From Nanobdellota archaeon (GTDB lineage: Archaea; Aenigmatarchaeota; Aenigmatarchaeia; QMZP01), in the NCBI GenBank assembly GCA_018818465.1, contig JAHIRU010000076.1, positions 1 through 25,531 on the forward strand: a stretch of DNA of 25,531 nt. Reading direction: 5' to 3'. Both the position numbers and the translations under genes were made by a program. Positions 22,202-25,531 of this stretch are shown here, one piece after another. Every line of letters begins with the position of its first letter. Within the stretch, counting starts at the first letter, position 1. The notes beneath the pieces are model-generated. The model was not told the DNA's origin and made no database searches. It was given only the letters and a program-made list of their open reading frames with translations.

Positions 22202-23313
22202 TGAAATTTCTGAATTTAAGGGAAAAATCCCTGATAAGGAAAATGAGAAAGGAAGGGTTTACTACAAGTGAAATTGCAAAGAAAATAGGATGTTCACAAA
22301 GCAATACTATAATCTACTGCAAAAAAGTAAAAATGTCCCCAAAAGGTAAAAAGATTTATGAGAAAAAAATAAAACAAAATTTGGATAGAGCAATTAAAAG
22401 ATCAGCTAATAAATGCAGACTCTCTAATCAAAAAATTAAAAAAATAAAACAGATGAGAAAGAAGGGTAAGACAATATATGAGATTGCAAATAAAGTTGAT
22501 TGTAATCATAATACTGCTTGGAGATATTCTAGAAATATTATAATGACAAAGAAAGGTAAGAAAAGACTTGAAAAAAGAATTTATGATCATAAAGTTAAAA
22601 TAGCCAAAAAAGGAGGAGTAGCGGCCTTTAGATCTGGAAAACTAAAGAATGCATGGGAGGTTTCAACAAAAAAGATATCTAAACAAGGCGCTAAACCACC
22701 TCTTGAAAAAATAAGATTGATATCACATATAATGTTTGATGGGACGTTACATGATTATGGTATAGCTTACTATAACAATAATGATTTTCTTATAAAGGAG
22801 GTAGAATCTGATATAAAGAAAGTATATAACCTTGAATCAAAAATTAAAAGAAAAAACAAATTATTTACATTGAGATGCCATTCTAAACAAGTAACAGAAG
22901 ATCTGTTAAAATATACACCATCTTTTTCAACATCCGAAGGAACAGATGCCAGGATTCCAAACTGTGTGATGAAAGGAAATAGTCTAATAAAGAAAACTTT
23001 CTTGAGAGCTTTTTGGGATGATGAGGGATGTATTATTTTCAATCCAGACAAACAAATACGTGAATTAATAGCATATACATCCAATAAACAGGTTATGGAA
23101 CAATTAAAGGATTTACATAAAGATTTTTCTATAGAATTCAATACACCGAGATCTAATGAATTACGAATATCAAGATTAAGAAATATAAAAATTTTTGCAG
23201 ATAAAATAAATTTTTCACAAAACGTAAAAATAACCAGTTTTAGTAAAAGGTGGGGCAACAGGACAAAAAGAGACATTCTACAATTAGCATTAGAAAGTTA
23301 TATCAGATATTAA
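22201..23313 (+). CDS. LAGLIDADG homing endonuclease with two N-terminal helix-turn-helix units
   Basis: This 370-residue basic protein starts at GTG 22201. Residues 4-57 and 74-127 are two similar units, each a helix-turn-helix followed by a basic stretch: EGFTTSEIAKKIGCSQSNT...MSPKGKKIYEKKI and KGKTIYEIANKVDCNHNTA...MTKKGKKRLEKRI. The C-terminal part holds two LAGLIDADG-like motifs: LISHIMFDGTL (173-183, D180) and FLRAFWDDEGCI (267-278, E275). It should therefore act as a monomer cutting a long asymmetric site. It is neither in an intron nor an intein. It converges on thrS and overlaps its last 11 bases. A copy of the thrS end on its other side marks thrS as the probable homing target. Confidence 0.88.
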   Translation: MKFLNLREKSLIRKMRKEGFTTSEIAKKIGCSQSNTIIYCKKVKMSPKGKKIYEKKIKQNLDRAIKRSANKCRLSNQKIKKIKQMRKKGKTIYEIANKVDCNHNTAWRYSRNIIMTKKGKKRLEKRIYDHKVKIAKKGGVAAFRSGKLKNAWEVSTKKISKQGAKPPLEKIRLISHIMFDGTLHDYGIAYYNNNDFLIKEVESDIKKVYNLESKIKRKNKLFTLRCHSKQVTEDLLKYTPSFSTSEGTDARIPNCVMKGNSLIKKTFLRAFWDDEGCIIFNPDKQIRELIAYTSNKQVMEQLKDLHKDFSIEFNTPRSNELRISRLRNIKIFADKINFSQNVKITSFSKRWGNRTKRDILQLALESYIRY

Positions 23314-25198
23314 ACACAGGTCTCCTACTTAACAAAACAGGAAGAGGTAATGGCCTGTAAGGGAAGCTATCTGTTTCCTTCTTGATGTCCCTTATCAGAG
23401 AAGACGATTTGACTGACTTAACTTTTCCTGTTTTTCTCTTCCTTACAGAAAGACTTCCGGTTTTTTTTTCTTTACTTCCTATCACAATGATAAAGGGAAC
23501 CCATTCTGCTTCAGCATCCCTAATCTTTTTTCCTACAGATTCAACCCTGTCATCAATATCTACGCGTATATTTTCTTTTTTCATTTCTTCTGCGATTTTC
23601 TTGCAATAAGAATTGAAAGAATCGTTTACAGGACATAATCTGATTTGTGTTGGCGACAGCCATAGAGGGAATGTAACGTTTTTGCCTTTCTGTTTTTCCA
23701 TGTGCATTTTTTCAAGAATTGCGTACATCACCCTTTCTATTCCGCCAGAAGGTGACAAATGTAGTATGACAGGATGTTTCTTTTTATTATCTTTATCAGT
23801 GAATGCTATTCCATACCTTTCAGCATTCTCTACATCTATCTGATCTGTTGTTAATGCTGATGCTTTGTCTAAAGAATCGACAAAATTGAATTCGTATTTC
23901 AGTATGAAATAAAAGAATCTCTTATCCCACATTTCAACAAGTATTGGTTTACCCCATTTCTTAGCTATCTTTTTTGCGTATGTTTTGTTATCTTCATAAA
24001 AATCCTTAACCATTCTTAATGCGAATTCGAAGTCATTTTTACCTAAGTCAAAACCTTTTTGAAGTTTAAGTGATAGATCCAATCTCTTTAGCAAGTCATT
24101 TTTTGCTTGATCCATATCAGCACAGAATGAGTGACAATCTGGCATAGTGAAAGCCCTTAATCTTCTCAAACCACTCAACTCTCCGCGCTGTTCTACACGA
24201 AAACTATATCTTGCCATTTCATATAGCCATAATGGTAGATTTTTGTATGAAACATTTGCATCATGCATTATAAGGAAAGCTCCAAAACAAGCAGCAAATC
24301 TTAAGAAAACTTCTTTATTTGGAGTTTGTATTCTATACTGTCTTGCAGGGAATCGATGCATATATTTCTTCAAAGAAGGATGTTCATAATCATACATTAT
24401 TGGAGTTTCTATCTGCATAGCTCCCGCTTCCACCATGCTCCTTGTAGTGAAGTCTTCTATTAAGGATTTTATCAGTTTGCCTTTTGGTGCATATCTGAGA
24501 TTCCCAGGATCACTACCGGGTTCATACCCAACTAACTGCATTTTTTTCATTAATGGGATGTGTGGTGGCTCTTCTTTTGCTACGCGAACTTTTTTCATTT
24601 CATAAGCAGCAAATTTTTCAAGGTTTTTATGTTTAGCAAAATCATAACCCTTTACTTTATCTCCAACCATTTCTATCTTATGCAACTTCCCGGTTGGATC
24701 CATTATGTACCAATGAGATTTCAATGTCTCTTCAGCTTTCAGAGCTTCAGATACATCACCCCTAACTTCTCCTGCCCCTTGCACAGTTATCTGTTTGGAC
24801 AGCTCAGATAGTGGATGCCCTTTTACTTTGATGTCAAACGATTTGTACCAACCAAATGGAGCACTCTTAACAGAAATATTTTTCTCTTTTAACAAACCTT
24901 CCATCTGCTTCAAAGTTTTCAATGCCATTGATGGAGATGAAAGATCAGAAGAAAGATGAGCGTAAGGGTAAACGACGACATTCTTGGCTTTTACCTGCTT
25001 TAAAACTTTCTCTATCTCAGCGACTGCGTTCGCGGAGACAGCTTCTGTGTTCTTTTCATCCTCTCTCTCGACAGCTGTAAACACCACAAGAACATCCTTC
25101 ACCTTTATGGACACTTTATCTACTTCTTCAGCCTGCTTTATCGCCCTTTCTTTGGGTTCCCATTCAATAAAGTCAGAATGCAACAAAAGTATTTTCAC
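23303..25198 (-). CDS. thrS: threonyl-tRNA synthetase, archaeal type
   Basis: This 631-residue enzyme charges tRNA-Thr. The N-terminal domain (about 1-140, KILLLHSDFIEW and VVYPYAHLSSDLSSPSMA) is the archaeal DTD-like editing domain that removes mischarged Ser. The class II core has zinc and active-site residues in FAACFGAF (Cys), PDCHSFC (His) and ILHLSPSGGIERV (His, motif 3). Motif 2 is FRVEQRGELSG. The C-terminal anticodon-binding domain starts near PLWLSPTQIRL. Start GTG 25198 is chosen because VKILLLHSDF matches the family start and a TATA box lies 25 bases upstream. The last 22 codons are duplicated at 21833-21901 across the endonuclease cassette, so they may have come with it. The stop codon lies inside the endonuclease gene, and no terminator hairpin follows. 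Confidence 0.95.
   Translation of the reverse strand: MKILLLHSDFIEWEPKERAIKQAEEVDKVSIKVKDVLVVFTAVEREDEKNTEAVSANAVAEIEKVLKQVKAKNVVVYPYAHLSSDLSSPSMALKTLKQMEGLLKEKNISVKSAPFGWYKSFDIKVKGHPLSELSKQITVQGAGEVRGDVSEALKAEETLKSHWYIMDPTGKLHKIEMVGDKVKGYDFAKHKNLEKFAAYEMKKVRVAKEEPPHIPLMKKMQLVGYEPGSDPGNLRYAPKGKLIKSLIEDFTTRSMVEAGAMQIETPIMYDYEHPSLKKYMHRFPARQYRIQTPNKEVFLRFAACFGAFLIMHDANVSYKNLPLWLYEMARYSFRVEQRGELSGLRRLRAFTMPDCHSFCADMDQAKNDLLKRLDLSLKLQKGFDLGKNDFEFALRMVKDFYEDNKTYAKKIAKKWGKPILVEMWDKRFFYFILKYEFNFVDSLDKASALTTDQIDVENAERYGIAFTDKDNKKKHPVILHLSPSGGIERVMYAILEKMHMEKQKGKNVTFPLWLSPTQIRLCPVNDSFNSYCKKIAEEMKKENIRVDIDDRVESVGKKIRDAEAEWVPFIIVIGSKEKKTGSLSVRKRKTGKVKSVKSSSLIRDIKKETDSFPYRPLPLPVLLSRRPVFNI
23319..23370. 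repeat. direct repeat, copy 2 (functional thrS 3' end)
   Basis: This pairs with 21849-21900 and shares GGAAGAGGTAATGG at 23340-23353. Together the two copies bracket the winged-helix and endonuclease genes and mark the probable edges of the cassette. Confidence 0.75.
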
Positions 25199-25217
25199 CA
25201 AAACCACAACCTTATAG

Positions 25218-25227
25218 TTAATATATT
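25218..25227 (-). promoter_or_regulatory. TATA box of thrS
   Basis: On the reverse strand AATATATTAA is centred about 25 bases before GTG 25198, supporting a leaderless thrS mRNA from that codon and not from GTG 25207. Confidence 0.5.
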
Positions 25228-25243
25228 CTTTTTAATAAATAAA

Positions 25244-25251
25244 GCTATAAG
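25244..25251 (+). promoter_or_regulatory. TATA box of the tRNA gene
   Basis: GCTATAAG lies 18-25 bases before the first tRNA base, the normal archaeal spacing. It is back to back with the thrS promoter. Confidence 0.5.
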
Positions 25252-25268
25252 TAAAACATTGGTATCAT

Positions 25269-25371
25269 AGCCCCGTAGTGTAGTGGTCAAACTTATCTTT
25301 TATTAAAAGATGAGGACTAAGCATTGAGGTCTCTGGAACCTCAGACCCCGGTTCGAATCCGGGCGGGGCTA
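25269..25371 (+). tRNA. tRNA-Gln (anticodon CUG) with a 30-base intron in the D arm
   Basis: The acceptor arm is AGCCCCG (25269-25275) with CGGGGCT (25364-25370) and discriminator A. The anticodon stem GAGGT/ACCTC holds the loop CTCTGGA, giving anticodon CUG. The T arm is CCCGG, TTCGAAT, CCGGG. The D stem GTGT (25278-25281) pairs with GCAT only if 25291-25320 is removed, placing the intron between about positions 21 and 22. The pre-tRNA forms a bulge-helix-bulge: GGTC pairs with GACT, with bulges AAA and AAG of three bases each. The intron's own stem CTTATCTTTT/AAAAGATGAG follows. Cutting after the second base of each bulge gives exactly this intron. CCA is not encoded. A1-U72 fits tRNA-Gln. 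Confidence 0.9.
25291..25320 (+). other. tRNA intron, non-anticodon position
   Basis: The intron folds into a 10-bp hairpin (25292-25301 with 25305-25314, loop ATT) next to the strict 3-4-3 bulge-helix-bulge. An AA repeat at both ends would allow a shift of up to two bases, but the bulge rule fixes the cut after 25290 and after 25320. Confidence 0.85.
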
Positions 25372-25377
25372 CTCAAT

Positions 25378-25386
25378 CTTAAATAC
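25378..25386 (+). promoter_or_regulatory. TATA box of the last, truncated gene
   Basis: CTTAAATAC is centred about 25 bases before ATG 25407, which supports that start and a leaderless mRNA. Confidence 0.5.
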
Positions 25387-25406
25387 GTAAAAAACAATTC
25401 TAACGA

Positions 25407-25531
25407 ATGAAAGAATGGAAAAAATTACCTGTAACTGAGCTCAAAAGGCTTGTTAAATCTAGATCAGGAAGAATAGCAGAACTTGAGATTGAGGTAGGTG
25501 TTCTGAAATCTCTGATAAACCAGAAAGTAGA
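25407..25531 (+). CDS. unknown protein, N-terminal 41 residues only
   Basis: The frame starts at ATG 25407 and is open to the window edge. It begins MKEWKKLPVTELKRLVKSRS and continues GRIAELEIEVGVLKSLINQKV, a charged and probably helical N-terminus. No family was recognised from this fragment. The TATA box 25 bases upstream makes it likely to be a real gene. Confidence 0.6.
   Translation, partial: MKEWKKLPVTELKRLVKSRSGRIAELEIEVGVLKSLINQKV

Noticed and set aside
22201..23313. Endonuclease as part of an intein or group I intron in thrS
   Set aside because: It is on the opposite strand to thrS, lies outside the thrS reading frame, and no splicing motifs are seen; the thrS frame is continuous without it.

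Overview
The window reads as part of an archaeal chromosome, probably from a small-genome (DPANN-type) lineage. Archaeal markers include the tRNA-splicing endonuclease, class I CCA-adding enzyme, family B DNA polymerase, DnaG-type primase, RpoN, MC1 chromosomal protein, archaeal-type threonyl-tRNA synthetase and an intron-containing tRNA. Most genes have a TATA box about 25 bases before the start codon, which implies leaderless mRNAs. A minority (dnaG, mc1, the radical SAM gene, two lipoproteins) have Shine-Dalgarno sequences. The lineage is my inference; a marker-gene tree would decide it.

Layout. 1-4130: tRNA-intron endonuclease (cut by the window edge), a Nudix hydrolase and DNA polymerase B, all forward. 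4183-6907, reverse: two IPT/TIG-like lipoproteins that look bacterial, then the CCA-adding enzyme. 7019-11935, forward: a secreted subtilase, then an operon of CBS protein, small Toprim protein and DnaG; RpoN follows in reverse. 12216-15975: a cation/calcium exchanger and a P-type Ca2+ ATPase. 16010-18139: a GbsR/MarR-type regulator divergent from a Tes-like radical SAM enzyme, with a palindromic operator between them. 18169-21674: an unusual CPA-family antiporter, an orphan protein, an A24 prepilin peptidase and MC1. 21730-25198: a homing-endonuclease cassette at the 3' end of thrS. 25269-25371: a tRNA-Gln with an intron in its D arm. 25407-end: the start of an unknown gene.

The most unusual part is 21833-23370. 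The thrS gene (reverse strand) ends with codons for a conserved RPLPLP tail. Exactly 1470 bases away, beyond a forward two-gene cassette (winged-helix protein plus LAGLIDADG endonuclease with two N-terminal helix-turn-helix units), lies a second, diverged copy of the same last 22 thrS codons. It is in the same orientation, has its own stop codon, and is followed by a terminator-like hairpin. The simplest reading is that the cassette homed into the 3' end of thrS and brought a replacement C-terminus. That would keep the synthetase intact, change the cleavage site, and leave the old 3' end as a remnant. The cassette has its own BRE/TATA promoter, an 18-base palindrome at the expected transcription start, and overlapping stop and start codons between its genes.

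A second theme is tRNA maturation. The endonuclease appears to carry an extra C-terminal beta-type unit, and the tRNA-Gln has a 30-base intron at a non-anticodon position inside a well-formed bulge-helix-bulge. The CCA-adding enzyme and ThrRS act on the same tRNA pool.
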